Source: Ohtaekwangia koreensis
GTDB lineage: Bacteria; Bacteroidota; Bacteroidia; Cytophagales; Cyclobacteriaceae
Assembly: GCF_900167975.1 (NCBI RefSeq)
Contig: NZ_FUZU01000002.1
Location: 689,501-753,500, forward strand
DNA: 64,000 nucleotides
Direction: 5' to 3'
How positions within the stretch are numbered: position 1 is the stretch's first letter; the number at the start of each line of letters is the position of its first letter. Positions 63,480 to 64,000 of this stretch are shown one piece after another. Below the pieces are notes generated by a model. That model searched no databases, was not told the origin of the DNA, and saw only the letters and a list, made by a program, of their open reading frames with translations. The translations under genes were made by a program, and so were the position numbers.

Positions 63480-64000
63480 ATGAGCAAGAAGAAAAAAGAA
63501 ACAAAATCAAAAAAACCAAAAGGTAAAGAGCTGAAAAATCTTTTCCTGGGATCTATACTTGAAATACTGGATGAAGCGTCCGGAAAAGGATATAGTATCA
63601 AACAGATTATTAAAAAATTAGGTCTGAAGAAACGCGAAGACATCAAACAGGCAACACATCTCGTTTATGAGTTAGCCGATGATGAACGCATCAAGGAACT
63701 TAGTAACGGAAGTTATACCACCAATCGCCAGAAAGAAGAACTGACTGGTATTGTAGATCATGTCAGTTCACGCTTTGCATACGTTCGTATAGGCGAAGGT
63801 AAAGATGATATATATGTAAAGTCGCGGGACATGGGTTCCGCAGTGGATGGCGATACTGTTAAGATCGAGATTCTGCCGACACGCCATGGTGATCATCCGG
63901 AAGGAAAAATCACGCAGGTAATCAGACGTAATCGTACGCGTTATGTAGGCAAGCTCGAGCTCTCCAAGAACTTTGCGTTTGTGGTTCCTGACCACCGTAA
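63480..64000 (+). CDS. rnr: Ribonuclease R, N-terminal part
   Basis: The frame opens at ATG 63480 and runs off the right edge after 173 residues. A Lys-rich start (MSKKKKETKSKKPKGKE) leads into a winged-helix-like domain (LEILDEASGKGYSIKQIIKKLG) and then the cold-shock-like segment GIVDHVSSRFAYVRIGEGKDDIYVKSRDMGSAVDGDTVKIEI, the usual layout of RNase R. The catalytic RNB domain lies beyond the window. RNase R is a 3'-5' exoribonuclease that degrades structured RNA. Confidence 0.9.
   Translation, partial: MSKKKKETKSKKPKGKELKNLFLGSILEILDEASGKGYSIKQIIKKLGLKKREDIKQATHLVYELADDERIKELSNGSYTTNRQKEELTGIVDHVSSRFAYVRIGEGKDDIYVKSRDMGSAVDGDTVKIEILPTRHGDHPEGKITQVIRRNRTRYVGKLELSKNFAFVVPDHR

Noticed and set aside
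1-64000. CRISPR arrays, insertion sequences, rRNA or tRNA genes
   Set aside because: I found no regularly spaced repeats, no transposase frames and no tRNA-like cloverleaf in the intergenic regions read on both strands.

Overview
This 64 kb window is chromosomal DNA of a member of the Bacteroidota, most likely order Cytophagales (family not resolved). The evidence is the gliding lipoprotein GldB, two DUF6089-type outer-membrane barrels beside uppS-bamA-ompH-ompH, a yajC-ybbR-coaE block, a YpdA-type bacillithiol reductase, almost no Shine-Dalgarno sequences, and many Bacteroidota-type promoters (TTTG, about 19 bp, TAnnTTTG). By eye the GC content is in the low 40s percent. I see no rRNA, tRNA, CRISPR array, insertion sequence or prophage.

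Layout. 1-5.6 kb: two tandem secreted M1 zinc peptidases (the first runs off the left edge) behind a HupE/UreJ-like membrane protein, divergent from a secreted DUF6702 protein. 5.7-9.5 kb: gldB, tpiA, prmA, nadK. 9.5-15.9 kb: an outer-membrane biogenesis operon (two DUF6089 barrels, uppS, bamA, two Skp/OmpH chaperones) closed by a strong terminator. 15.9-18.8 kb, minus strand: hpf, a Xer recombinase, rpsU and an acyl-CoA dehydrogenase; the xerC-rpsU gap holds a tight cluster of DnaA-box sequences. 19-23.9 kb: nucleotide-sugar genes (ugd, UDP-xylose synthase, rfbB, rfbA) plus an HD-domain protein. 24-28.9 kb: rimP-nusA-infB. 28.9-34.6 kb: a LAB_N membrane protein, two methyltransferases, yajC-ybbR-coaE. 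34.7-40.2 kb: a complete RND efflux operon. 40.3-49 kb: purine nucleoside phosphorylase, a membrane zinc-ribbon protein, an alpha/beta hydrolase with dxs, scpA, a PLP dehydratase and a DPP-IV-like peptidase. 49-64 kb: a mixed region with ypdA, an orphan response regulator, a lipid kinase, a TPR protein, a secreted amidohydrolase, lipoproteins, a nitroreductase, a PrsW-type protease, a large GAF protein, proC, tpx and the start of rnr.

Most genes are housekeeping or cell-envelope genes in short, tightly spaced operons. The less ordinary items are the DnaA-box cluster at 17334-17381, the M1/HupE/DUF6702 locus, a membrane protein with a C-terminal zinc ribbon, the 793-residue GAF protein, several promoters that nearly touch the start codon (possible leaderless mRNAs), and a set of long intergenic hairpins without U-tracts.

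Starts were moved inward from the longest open frame wherever a signal peptide, family length, operon overlap or promoter position argued for it; each case is noted. Family names rest on recognition of motifs and sequence by reading, not on database searches.
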